From Candidatus Paralachnospira caecorum (GTDB taxonomy: Bacteria; Bacillota; Clostridia; Lachnospirales; Lachnospiraceae): a stretch of DNA of 37,922 nucleotides. Positions 25,060 through 32,440 of the stretch are shown one piece after another. A program made the translations under genes and the position numbers. The notes under the pieces were generated by a model. That model was not told the DNA's origin, searched no databases, and worked only from the letters and a program-made list of their open reading frames with translations. Numbering within the stretch: position 1 is the stretch's first letter; every line of letters begins with the position of its first letter. The stretch is taken from positions 1-37,922 of the forward strand of contig CAJFHG010000025.1 in assembly GCA_904379015.1 (NCBI GenBank). Direction: 5' to 3'.

Positions 25060-25102
25060 ACTCATAATCCCTCGTGTTCTTTATGGATTTTATATATTTT
25101 TT

Positions 25103-25130
25103 ATTATAGTCTTTTTATGGAATCTTGCAA
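25103..25130 (-). promoter_or_regulatory. Promoter of the MATE gene
   Basis: On the minus strand TTGCAA (25130-25125) and the perfect TATAAT (25108-25103) are 16 bp apart. The region between this and the start codon is very AT-rich. Confidence 0.65.
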
Positions 25131-25201
25131 TCGTCTGCTCAGGCCATTTGCAAAGATTCGGGATCAGCAGAAGAAATATGGAAAAAAGGGGATGATTCTG
25201 A

Positions 25202-25942
25202 ATGGCGCTGTATGCACTGGGGGATCTGCACCTCAGCTTTCAGGCAGATAAGCCGATGGATGCGTTCGGGAAAGTATGGAAGCACCATGAGCGCAAAATT
25301 GAGAAATATGTAAATCAGACGGTTGGAGCAGAGGATACACTGGTTCTGACCGGCGACCATTCCTGGGGCAGAAAGCTGGCGGAGTGCCGTGAGGATTTCG
25401 CGTTTATTGAACGGCTGCCCGGGCATAAGATCCTTCTCCGGGGCAATCACGACATGTTCTGGGACGCAAATAAGACGGAGCGTCTGAATGAAGCGTTTGA
25501 CGGAAGACTGTTTTTTCTCCAGAATAATTATGCGGCGTACAGAGAGTATGCGCTTGTGGGAACGAAGGGCTTTACTTTTGAGGGACCGTTTTATCTGAAC
25601 CGCCGGGGCAGCATCATCGGATGGGATGAAGAACGGGAGGAACAGGCAAAGCGGCTTGTGGACAGGGAAATGCGGCGCCTGAGGCTGTCGTTTCAGAAAG
25701 CGGAGGAAGCCGGGTACCGGAAATTTATTATGTTCCTTCATTACCCGCCGACGAATATACTGGAACAGACATCGCCGTTTACAGAGATCGCGGAGGAATA
25801 TCATGTGACCGCGGTCGTGTATTCCCACTGTCACGGAGAAAGCAGGTTTGGAGACAGTATTCGCGGGGATTTTCACGGAATCCGTTATCTGCTGGTGTCA
25901 GGAGATTATCTGAATTTCCGGCCGGAGCTGGTACTGCCGTAA
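25202..25942 (+). CDS. Metallophosphoesterase family protein
   Basis: A 246-residue calcineurin-like phosphoesterase. Metal-binding motifs in order are GDLHL near residue 7, TGDHSWG near 50 (His where many members have a second Asp), RGNHDMFW near 80, HYPPTN near 180 and YSHCHGESRF near 202. This matches a group of bacterial predicted phosphohydrolases of about 240-250 residues. The natural substrate is unknown. The start has GGGG about 10 nt upstream. It is followed after a 103-bp purine-rich gap by an rRNA methyltransferase gene on the same strand, so the two may be co-transcribed. Confidence 0.87.
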   Translation: MALYALGDLHLSFQADKPMDAFGKVWKHHERKIEKYVNQTVGAEDTLVLTGDHSWGRKLAECREDFAFIERLPGHKILLRGNHDMFWDANKTERLNEAFDGRLFFLQNNYAAYREYALVGTKGFTFEGPFYLNRRGSIIGWDEEREEQAKRLVDREMRRLRLSFQKAEEAGYRKFIMFLHYPPTNILEQTSPFTEIAEEYHVTAVVYSHCHGESRFGDSIRGDFHGIRYLLVSGDYLNFRPELVLP

Positions 25943-26045
25943 TGGATCAGGATTATGGGCAGCAGAGGAAAGCAGCAGGAAGGAACAGGGAAAGGAAAAC
26001 GGAGAAAAGCAGGAGACAGCGGGAAAGAAACCGGGGGAACGACAG

Positions 26046-26873
26046 ATGGCAAATATAATTGAAATTACAGATTTCAGCGCGAAGGAGCTGGACGTTTACG
26101 CCCGCCTGACAGAAAATCAGCTCCTGCGCCGGGACAGATCAGAGGAAGGACTGTTTATCGCGGAGAGTCCCAAGGCAGTGGCCAGGGCCCTGGACGCGGG
26201 ATATGAACCAGTTTCATTTCTGGCGGAGGACCGCCATGTGCAGGGAGCCGCCCGGGAGCTGATCGAGAGGTGTCCGGATATTCCGGTATATACCGCGCCC
26301 TTTGAGGTGCTGACGCAGCTGACCGGGTACAGTCTGACCCGGGGCATTCTCTGCGCCATGCGCCGGAAGCCTCTGCCGGCGGCAGCAGAATTGTGCAGAG
26401 GCGCCCGGCGGATCGCCGTGCTGGAAAATGTCATGAATCCCACCAATGTGGGCGCTATTATCCGCTCCGCGGCGGGGCTCGGCATGGACGCGGTGCTGCT
26501 CACGCCGGGATGCAGCAATCCATTGTACCGGCGGGCAGTCCGGGTCAGTATGGGGACTGTTTTCCAGGTTCCCTGGACATTTATCGATGAAGAGGAGTGC
26601 GGCGCATGGCCGGAAGAGGGAATCCGGTATGTGAAGTCTCTGGGCTTTCGCACTGCCGCCATGGCGCTTCATGACGAGTCGGTGGACATCGATGATGAAA
26701 GGCTGAGAAACGAGAAAAAACTGGCTGTGATCCTGGGCTCTGAGGGGTACGGATTACTGGACGGCACTATCGCGGCTTCGGATTATACCATTAAAATTCC
26801 CATGTCCCATGGAGTGGACTCTTTAAATGTGGCCGCTGCAAGTGCAGTGGCTTTCTGGGAACTGGGTAAATAA
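26046..26873 (+). CDS. TrmH/SpoU-family RNA 2'-O-methyltransferase
   Basis: A 275-residue SPOUT methyltransferase that would add a 2'-O-methyl group to rRNA or tRNA ribose using S-adenosylmethionine. The three SpoU motifs are visible: NPTNVGAIIRSAAGLGMDAV (motif 1), VILGSEGYGL (motif 2) and IPMSHGVDSLNVAAASAVAF (motif 3). Residues 1-100 are the substrate-binding domain, including EGLFIAESPKAVARAL. The start ATG 26046 is preceded by GGGGGAACGAC. The RNA target cannot be told from sequence. Confidence 0.92.
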   Translation: MANIIEITDFSAKELDVYARLTENQLLRRDRSEEGLFIAESPKAVARALDAGYEPVSFLAEDRHVQGAARELIERCPDIPVYTAPFEVLTQLTGYSLTRGILCAMRRKPLPAAAELCRGARRIAVLENVMNPTNVGAIIRSAAGLGMDAVLLTPGCSNPLYRRAVRVSMGTVFQVPWTFIDEEECGAWPEEGIRYVKSLGFRTAAMALHDESVDIDDERLRNEKKLAVILGSEGYGLLDGTIAASDYTIKIPMSHGVDSLNVAAASAVAFWELGK

Positions 26874-26913
26874 CCGGACGCTGCCGGATTTGTCATACAA
26901 GGGAGTGGATGAT

Positions 26914-27499
26914 ATGGATCATAAAATAAAGCTGGCAGCCGTTGACATAGACGGCACGTTTGTACATTCTGACATATCCTGAAATACAAAATGTTCTGTG
27001 CGGAGCGGAAAGCGCGTATTGTCAGCGCGGAACCGTGAGCCGGGAATTTTTTGAGCTGACAAGAATTTATTACCATCGGCTGAAGTGGGTAGAGGATTTG
27101 AAAGAAGTACAGGATCAGATCCTGAAATTTGCGCCGACTGTTCCGGAAGAAAAAACCTGTTTTTACTGCGATCTGTTCCGCAGAAGACTGAATGGCAAGG
27201 TCGAACCGACAACCAGCGGACATGGTTCTGTTGATTTGATCATGCCAGGCTGCCATAAAGCGTCCGGTATCAGGCGGCTTGCGGAACGATGGGGCATTTC
27301 TCCGGAGGAATGCGCGGCCTTCGGAGACGGGGGAAATGATATAGAAATGCTGAAATACTGCGGATACAGCTATGCAATGGAAAATGCTCCCCAGAATGTA
27401 AAAGACGCGGCAAAGCATGTATGTCCTTCCAATGAAGAAGACGGTGTGCTTGTCACGCTGGAAACATTACAGTTAAACAGGTATAAGATTCATGATTGA
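26914..27499 (+). pseudogene. HAD-superfamily hydrolase (Cof type), deleted and frame-shifted
   Basis: The first 22 codons read MDHKIKLAAVDIDGTFVHSD, the nucleophile motif (DxD) of a HAD phosphatase, and then stop at 26980-26982. The C-terminal two thirds continue in another frame from about 26990 to 27499. They include GHGSVDLIMPGCHKASGIRR and the metal-binding FGDGGNDIEMLKYCGYSYAM, which are typical of Cof-type sugar-phosphate phosphatases. About 60 residues after the nucleophile motif are missing and the frame is shifted, so no active enzyme can be made. A TTG-started fragment of 179 codons remains open in the second part. It follows the methyltransferase closely. Confidence 0.8.
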
Positions 27500-27508
27500 A
27501 ACAGCTGA

Positions 27509-27840
27509 GAAAGTAAGCTGACGCGGAAAGAACAGATGCTTTGTATTCTTTCCGCGCTGCTGGGCTGCCAGGGAATGGGAGAATACCGGAATATGCTTTA
27601 TGCCGCGCTGAAGAGCGGCATTGATCCGGCGGCCATAAAAGAAACTGTCTATCAGGCAACGGCGTATCTCGGCATCGGACGGATATACGATTTTTTGGTG
27701 GCAACCAATCAGATCATGGAGAAATGCGGCGCAATATCAACCGCTGGCTTGCGGACAACTGTTTTGGTGATTATTACACACGGACCGGCCTGAATGATCA
27801 GGAGCGGGAATTGAAGCGTTTTATGAAAAAAACGGGTGTC
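27509..27840 (+). pseudogene. Carboxymuconolactone decarboxylase family protein, deleted and frame-shifted
   Basis: Two pieces of a two-domain carboxymuconolactone decarboxylase (CMD/AhpD-like) protein are visible. The first runs from about 27509 to 27725 and reads LGCQGMGEYRNML, AIKETVYQATAYLGIGRIYD and VATNQIMEKCG. The second, in another frame from 27724, reads RRNINRWLADNCFGDYYTRT and GLNDQERE, the start of the second domain. Roughly 45 residues that normally separate these pieces are missing, and the rest of the second domain, with its conserved GGCEPQL stretch, is lost. The N-terminus before the first piece is also absent. The gene is clearly dead. Its neighbour is the similarly damaged HAD gene. 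Confidence 0.75.
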
Positions 27841-27889
27841 AAAAAGAGTCTCCAGTCTTATATGATGGAGAAAAAAAATATTAGTACAG

Positions 27890-27936
27890 AAAACTGCTGT
27901 CACAGGAACGTCTGCTCTTACGACGGCAGTTTTTTT
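27890..27936 (+). terminator. Intrinsic terminator
   Basis: Arms AAAACTGCTGTC and GACGGCAGTTTT pair over 12 positions with one G-U, and a run of seven T follows. It closes the decayed HAD/CMD segment ahead of the CRISPR island. Confidence 0.85.
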
Positions 27937-28009
27937 CATATCGTGCGCTGGGCATACAAAAGGAGAACGGAAGTTCTGCCGTATAGATATCCGTCCGACT
28001 GGTCATTCG

Positions 28010-28038
28010 TTTCCAAAAGCAGTCTGGTATAGTATAAT
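28010..28038 (+). promoter_or_regulatory. Promoter upstream of the unknown CRISPR-adjacent gene
   Basis: TTTCCA (28010-28015) and a perfect TATAAT (28033-28038) are 17 bp apart. The likely start near 28045 is followed by two dyads, AGCATTTTAATGCT (28057-28070) and AATTTCAT / ATGAAATT (28082-28089 / 28096-28103), which could be operators or leader hairpins. The transcript probably includes cas3. Confidence 0.6.
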
Positions 28039-28142
28039 AGACTCAGCAATATCATGAGCATTTTAATGCTGTCTGTGGATGAATTTCATGGTTATATGAA
28101 ATTGACGGATTTTAAAAGAAAACGGAAAAGGAGACATCAACA

Positions 28143-29144
28143 ATGAAGATACAGGAATTTCGAGATTTACTGAAGGGAGCGGACAGAGAACGTCTGGAAA
28201 AGGCATTTTCAGAGTGTTACAAGCAGTTCTCCAAAGCGAAGAAAGAGGAGATCGATGATCTGGTGCGGGATATTCTGAGCGGAGGGGAAGAAAATAGCAG
28301 AAAAAAAGATACAACGGCGGATTTTGCTGCTTTGGAGAGAGAGGTCGCTCTTTTTGTGGAAAACGCTTATGCACAGAATTATCTGGTTCCCAATCGTTCT
28401 GTGTCGAAAAGCCAGCGGCCTAAATGGCGTTTTCTGGTGATGAACAGTATCAAGGAGCTGAATGCCATTCCGCCGGAAAGCGAGTTTTTCGAGAGAGCTG
28501 TGCAGTGTCTGTGGGAGTTGTACGGCGTGCTTTGCCAGGGGTGCAATGTATATCTGTTTTCTTCTGATGATCCCTTTGCATCAGTCAGGTGGAAGCAGCC
28601 GGAATTGTTTCATCTGTTGGTCAAGAAAACATTTCTGCTGGGATACACGGAGGAAAATATAAAGAAAGTGGTTCAGGCCTCATCCACCGGAGGCTTGAGC
28701 AGAACCAGTCTGTATGTGATGAATCAGATGGCCCTTCTCTCAGAATTGAAGACCAGTGATGTAAAATATATAGCCATTGAGGCCGCGAAGGAACAGATTG
28801 AAACGCTCAGATCCCAGAAGACGAAATCCAATCGAAGCAGTTCTGATTATTATCGGGAGGAAAAAATAAACAATCTGTGCGGACTGGTGCTTCTCATATA
28901 TATTACTTTGGCTGAGGCTGGAGAGGGTATCCAATATTTCTTTTCCAGGTGTGAAGAAACGAACAAGGAGTTTGTGCTTTACGAAGCGCTTGATTATGCT
29001 GCGTGGATGGAGGATGAGCAGGTATGGATCGATTTCTATCATTATGGACTGAAGAAAAAAATAAAACCCAGAGACTCCCTGCGGAAGAAGTATGAGGAGC
29101 TGATGATGAAAAAGATATGTCCTTTGGAGGAAGAATCAGTGTGA
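28143..29144 (+). CDS. Unrecognised 333-aa protein next to type I-C cas genes
   Basis: I do not recognise this protein. It is soluble-looking and largely helical, with a charged N-terminal helical unit (MKIQEFRDLLKGADRERLEK to DLVRDILSG, residues 1-47), a Lys/Asp-rich linker (50-60), and a helical body with several aromatic clusters (FFERAVQCLWELYGVLCQGC, residues ~120-140). There is no signal peptide, membrane helix or obvious nucleotide-binding or nuclease motif. AAAAGGAG lies about 10 nt before the ATG. It ends 65 bp before cas3 with no terminator between, so both are probably co-transcribed. It may be a passenger or an accessory of the CRISPR locus; position is the only hint. Confidence 0.7.
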   Translation: MKIQEFRDLLKGADRERLEKAFSECYKQFSKAKKEEIDDLVRDILSGGEENSRKKDTTADFAALEREVALFVENAYAQNYLVPNRSVSKSQRPKWRFLVMNSIKELNAIPPESEFFERAVQCLWELYGVLCQGCNVYLFSSDDPFASVRWKQPELFHLLVKKTFLLGYTEENIKKVVQASSTGGLSRTSLYVMNQMALLSELKTSDVKYIAIEAAKEQIETLRSQKTKSNRSSSDYYREEKINNLCGLVLLIYITLAEAGEGIQYFFSRCEETNKEFVLYEALDYAAWMEDEQVWIDFYHYGLKKKIKPRDSLRKKYEELMMKKICPLEEESV

Positions 29145-29209
29145 TGGCCGGTCGGTTTTAAGGGGAAAGACCTTATAACAACACGGATATCCGGACCGGA
29201 GGTGTAAGA

Positions 29210-31402
29210 ATGGAGAACAAAGATCAAAAACAGAAAGAAAAAATACCGGAAAAAGAGCAGGAACAGAATTATCTGGCCCATCGGGATGAGGACAGAGAGC
29301 AGACCCTGAAAGAACATCTGACCGGAACTGCCCGCCTCGCAGGAAAATTTGCGGAAGAGTTCGGAAAAGGCGAATGGGGCAGATGCTGCGGCATGCTGCA
29401 CGACATCGGGAAGTATTCGGCTGCGTTTCAGCAGCGGATCAGAGGAAAGAGCAGCAGGATGGTGGACCATTCCAGTGCTGGCGCCCAGGTCTGCCTGGAA
29501 AAAGGCGGGCGCTATGGATTTATGAGTTACTGTATTGCCGGACATCATGCGGGACTTCCGGATTATGGATCCAAAGCGGACACAGGAAGTTCTCCTACTT
29601 TGTGGGGGCGGAGGAAAAAAGAAGTAGAGGATTATCACGCATTTGAGAAGGAAATAGAAATTCCTGAAATAAGCTCTGATCCTGTTGACATAAATAAGTC
29701 GGAAAATCCGGACTTTTCTCTGAGCGTATTTATACGGATGCTGTATTCCTGCCTGGTGGATGCAGATTTTCTGGATACGGAAAGTTTTATGCGGAATTTT
29801 CAAACCGGGAGGGAGCCAGGAGAGCCGCTGGAAGCGCTGCTCGAGCGGATGGAAACGCACATTGCCGACTGGATGAAGAATCCGGATACAGATACGATCA
29901 ATGGACGCAGAACAGAAATCCTGAGAAACTGTCTGGAATATGGGAAAAAAGAGAGGGGACTTTACCGTCTGACAGTTCCTACCGGGGGAGGCAAAACGAT
30001 CGCATCCCTGGCTTTTGCTCTGCGGCATGCAGTGGCAAACCATATGAAGCGGATTATTTATGTGATTCCCTATACCAGTATCATTGAGCAGAATGCGGAA
30101 GTTTTCCGTAAAATTCTGGGAGAGGAGAACGTTCTGGAACATCACAGTAATGTGGATTATAAAACCTCAGAAGAATTGAGCCCCATGCAGCTGGCATCGG
30201 AGAACTGGGATAAACCGGTGATTGTAACTACTAATGTACAGTTTTTTGAATCATTATTTGCCAATAAATCATCCAGGTGCAGAAAACTGCACAATATCGT
30301 CAACAGTGTGGTTATTTTTGATGAGGCACAGATGCTGCCGAATGATTATCTGAAACCCTGCATTGCCATGATGGAGGAACTGATCAGAAATTACCGCGTC
30401 AGTATAGTACTGTGTACGGCCACCCAGCCCGCTCTTGCCGGTTTCTTTGGGAGCGGAATCAGAGCAACAGAGTTATGTCCAAGAATGGAAGAACAGTTTC
30501 GTTTTTTTGAACGTGTAACGTATCAGAATATTGGTACGATAACAGAGGAGGATCTGGCAGAAAGGCTGAAACAGGAAAATCAGGTGCTGTGTATTGTCAA
30601 TAGCCGCAGAAGAGCGCAGATTCTGTATCAAAAGTTAAGGGGAAAAGGAGTTTTTCATTTGTCAACCACTATGTATCCGAAGCATCGGGGACGGGTTTTA
30701 AAACAGATCAGAGCCAGACTGAAAGATAAGAAAAAATGCATTGTGATTTCCACCAGTCTGGTGGAGGCTGGGGTGGATTTAGATTTTCAAGCCGTATACA
30801 GACAACTGGCAGGGGTCGACTCTATCATACAGGCTGCAGGAAGATGCAACCGGGAAGGGCTGCGCAGCCCTGCAGAGAGCAGGGTTTTTATTTTTCAGTT
30901 CGATGAACCGGAATATGTTCCAGATCAGCGGCAGCGGATTGATGTGACAAAGCTTCTGCTGGCGGAGGGCGAGAATATTACATCTTTACAGGGGATAGAA
31001 AAATATTTTCAAATGCTGTACCATTTCCGCGGCGATAGTCTGGATAAAAAGAATATTCTGGCTGAGTTTGTAAATAAAAGATATAATTTTGCGAAAGTTG
31101 GGCGGGAATTCGTACTGATCGAGAAAAATACAGCCATGATTCTGATCCCGAACGAAATGGAGGCAGCACAGATTTTGCAGGAGATCAGATACCATGGACA
31201 TACCAAAGCCAATATGCGGAAGGCCGGCCAATACTGCATTCAGGTAAATGAGAGGGTTCTTGAAAATCTGTGTGGCGCAGGAATGGTACGCCAGATATCG
31301 GAAGAAATGCCGGATTTCTTTGAGCTTACAGATCAGAATCAGTATACAGAAGAGATGGGATTAAACTTGGAAGTGGATTCTGGAATGGCCATTATGTACT
31401 AA
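29210..31402 (+). CDS. cas3: CRISPR-associated helicase/nuclease Cas3 (type I-C)
   Basis: A 730-residue Cas3 with an N-terminal HD nuclease and a superfamily-2 helicase. The HD motif LHDIGKYS places H64 and D65, and CIAGHHAGLPD supplies further metal ligands. Walker A is PTGGGKT (T258-T263), the DEAH-type box is FDEAQML (D371-Q374), motif III is CTATQPAL, and motifs V-VI are SLVEAGVDLDF and QAAGRCNREG. Cas3 is recruited to Cascade on target DNA, unwinds it and degrades it. The start has a perfect GGAGGTG at 29198-29204. The N-terminal ~20 residues are a charged Lys/Glu tail. It is separated from cas5c by 375 bp that hold a predicted small RNA gene on the other strand, so cas3 and Cascade are separate transcripts. 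Confidence 0.97.
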   Translation: MENKDQKQKEKIPEKEQEQNYLAHRDEDREQTLKEHLTGTARLAGKFAEEFGKGEWGRCCGMLHDIGKYSAAFQQRIRGKSSRMVDHSSAGAQVCLEKGGRYGFMSYCIAGHHAGLPDYGSKADTGSSPTLWGRRKKEVEDYHAFEKEIEIPEISSDPVDINKSENPDFSLSVFIRMLYSCLVDADFLDTESFMRNFQTGREPGEPLEALLERMETHIADWMKNPDTDTINGRRTEILRNCLEYGKKERGLYRLTVPTGGGKTIASLAFALRHAVANHMKRIIYVIPYTSIIEQNAEVFRKILGEENVLEHHSNVDYKTSEELSPMQLASENWDKPVIVTTNVQFFESLFANKSSRCRKLHNIVNSVVIFDEAQMLPNDYLKPCIAMMEELIRNYRVSIVLCTATQPALAGFFGSGIRATELCPRMEEQFRFFERVTYQNIGTITEEDLAERLKQENQVLCIVNSRRRAQILYQKLRGKGVFHLSTTMYPKHRGRVLKQIRARLKDKKKCIVISTSLVEAGVDLDFQAVYRQLAGVDSIIQAAGRCNREGLRSPAESRVFIFQFDEPEYVPDQRQRIDVTKLLLAEGENITSLQGIEKYFQMLYHFRGDSLDKKNILAEFVNKRYNFAKVGREFVLIEKNTAMILIPNEMEAAQILQEIRYHGHTKANMRKAGQYCIQVNERVLENLCGAGMVRQISEEMPDFFELTDQNQYTEEMGLNLEVDSGMAIMY

Positions 31403-31417
31403 ACATAGAAAAGATAC

Positions 31418-31522
31418 AGAAAAGACACCGGCGGAACAAGAGAAAACAGAGACTCTGTTCCGCCGGGCTGTTGTGTGATCGTTGAAACTGTTATTATTTC
31501 AATCCACAGGTTTGGTCCTGAC
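31418..31522 (-). ncRNA. Predicted crRNA-like small RNA (degenerate repeat plus spacer-like guide)
   Basis: The transcript is inferred from promoter, terminator and content. It would start at G31522, 7 nt after the TATACT box. The first 27 nt (31522-31496) are a degenerate CRISPR repeat: it begins GTC like the array repeat and folds CAGG-ACCAAA-CCTG. This is followed directly by TGGATTGAAAT, identical to the 11 nt after the stem in the array repeats and so to the type I-C crRNA 5' handle. Then 29 nt of spacer-like sequence (31495-31467) begin AATAACAGTTTCAACGATCA. A terminator hairpin replaces a second repeat. Cas5c could cut at the stem base as in real repeats. The guide matches a TTC-flanked site upstream of cas5c. 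An alternative is a decayed repeat with no transcript, but promoter and terminator are then unexplained. Confidence 0.6.
31428..31466 (-). terminator. Terminator hairpin of the crRNA-like RNA
   Basis: Arms CCGGCGGAACA and TGTTCCGCCGG pair perfectly over 11 bp, with further pairing inside the loop. On the minus strand the T-rich TGTCTTTTCTG follows; on the plus strand it lies 25 bp after the cas3 stop and may also end that transcript, though without a T run. Confidence 0.7.
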
Positions 31523-31528
31523 AAAAAC

Positions 31529-31557
31529 AGTATAGCAGAAAAAATATAAAATTTCAA
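31529..31557 (-). promoter_or_regulatory. Promoter of the crRNA-like RNA
   Basis: On the minus strand TTGAAA (31557-31552) and TATACT (31534-31529) are 17 bp apart in an AT-rich context. The -35 box overlaps the TTC motif and first bases of the predicted guide-matching site, so occupancy of that site would block this promoter. Confidence 0.7.
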
Positions 31558-31590
31558 TAATAGTTTAAATGAAATGATTCTAAAAATGAC
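31553..31590 (+). promoter_or_regulatory. Predicted Cascade binding site matching the crRNA-like guide
   Basis: TTC (31553-31555) is followed by AATAATAGTTTAAATGA, which agrees with the guide AATAACAGTTTCAACGA at 14 of 17 positions; mismatches are at 6, 12 and 15. Type I Cascade flips out every sixth base, so positions 6 and 12 do not count. A 35-nt protospacer would span 31556-31590 and end one base before the cas5c -35 box. Beyond position 17 the match is lost, which would favour binding without DNA cutting. Confidence 0.55.
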
Positions 31591-31619
31591 TTGCTATTAT
31601 CCAGAAGATGTAGTATAGT
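31591..31619 (+). promoter_or_regulatory. Promoter of the cas5c-cas2 operon
   Basis: TTGCTA (31591-31596) and TATAGT (31614-31619) have a 17-bp spacer. It diverges from the crRNA-like RNA promoter, with the guide-matching site in between. A start near 31626 gives a leader of about 150 nt before cas5c, in which I see no strong structure or convincing gene. Confidence 0.6.
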
Positions 31620-31777
31620 AATATTATACAATACAAATGCGATTTTAAGAATGTTTTTTGGCAAAAATGAGATGAAGAATGTGGGTATCGATACTGTAAA
31701 CTCAGTGAGAAAGTTTTGGCAGAATTGATTGCAGAAAGGAGAGGTGCTGCAGTGAAGCAGGGAAAGGAGAGAAGACG

Positions 31778-32440
31778 ATGGGGGTGGGGGTAAAGGTCAG
31801 AGTCTGGGGGGATTATGCGCTTTTTTCCCGTCCGGAGCTCAAAGTGGAAAGATGTTCTTATGATGTGATCACTCCGTCGGCGGCCAGAGGGATTCTTGAA
31901 GCCGTTTTCTGGCACCCAGGCCTGAAATGGGTCATGGATAAAATTTATGTAAAAAAGCCAATCCGTTTTACCAGCGTGCGGAGAAATGAGGTGAAAAGCA
32001 AGGTGCTGGCGAGCAGTGTACTGCAGGCTTACAATGGAGCCCGAAAGCCGTTATATATCAGCAGCAAGGCGGATATTGTGCAGAGAGCCTCTCTGCTTCT
32101 GCAGGATGTGGAGTACGTGATCGAGGCACACTTTGAAATGACGGAAAAAGCCAATGCGTCGGATAATCCAGGAAAATTTAAAGACATTATCATGAGACGG
32201 CTGCGAAGAGGAGAATGCTTTCACAGGCCATATTTGGGGTGCAGAGAGTTTCCTGCACATTTTGCTTTATGTGAGGAAGAAAAAATTCGTACTGCATATG
32301 AGGAGGAACTGGAGAAGGATTTGGGTTTTATGTTGTATGATATTGATTATAGTGATCCTGAAAATCTGCAGCCGATGTTTTTCCGGGCAGTTATGAAAAG
32401 AGGAGTTTTGGATCTGCGGAACTGTGAGGTGATGCGATGA
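31778..32440 (+). CDS. cas5c: Type I-C Cas5c (Cas5d), crRNA-processing Cascade subunit
   Basis: A 220-residue Cas5 of the I-C (Dvulg) type. Characteristic stretches are RVWGDYALFSRPELKVERCS, DVITPSAARGILEAVFWHP and CFHRPYLGCREFPAHFAL. In subtype I-C there is no Cas6: Cas5c cuts the pre-crRNA at the 3' base of the repeat stem, leaves the 11-nt 5' handle, and stays bound to it in Cascade. It is therefore the enzyme expected to process both the array and the crRNA-like RNA. AAGGAG at about 8 nt supports the ATG. It opens the operon and overlaps cas8c by four bases (ATGA). Confidence 0.95.
   Translation: MGVGVKVRVWGDYALFSRPELKVERCSYDVITPSAARGILEAVFWHPGLKWVMDKIYVKKPIRFTSVRRNEVKSKVLASSVLQAYNGARKPLYISSKADIVQRASLLLQDVEYVIEAHFEMTEKANASDNPGKFKDIIMRRLRRGECFHRPYLGCREFPAHFALCEEEKIRTAYEEELEKDLGFMLYDIDYSDPENLQPMFFRAVMKRGVLDLRNCEVMR

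Noticed and set aside
28070-28085. GTCTGTGGATGAATTT, resembling part of the CRISPR repeat end
   Set aside because: Only GTGGAT matches contiguously, and there is no stem before it; unlike 31496-31507 it looks like chance.
31651-31728. A 25-codon frame (MFFGKNEMKNVGIDTVNSVR...) in the cas5c leader, considered as a small toxin partner of the crRNA-like RNA
   Set aside because: No ribosome binding site and no hydrophobic or rare-codon feature; length is within chance. It cannot be supported without expression data.
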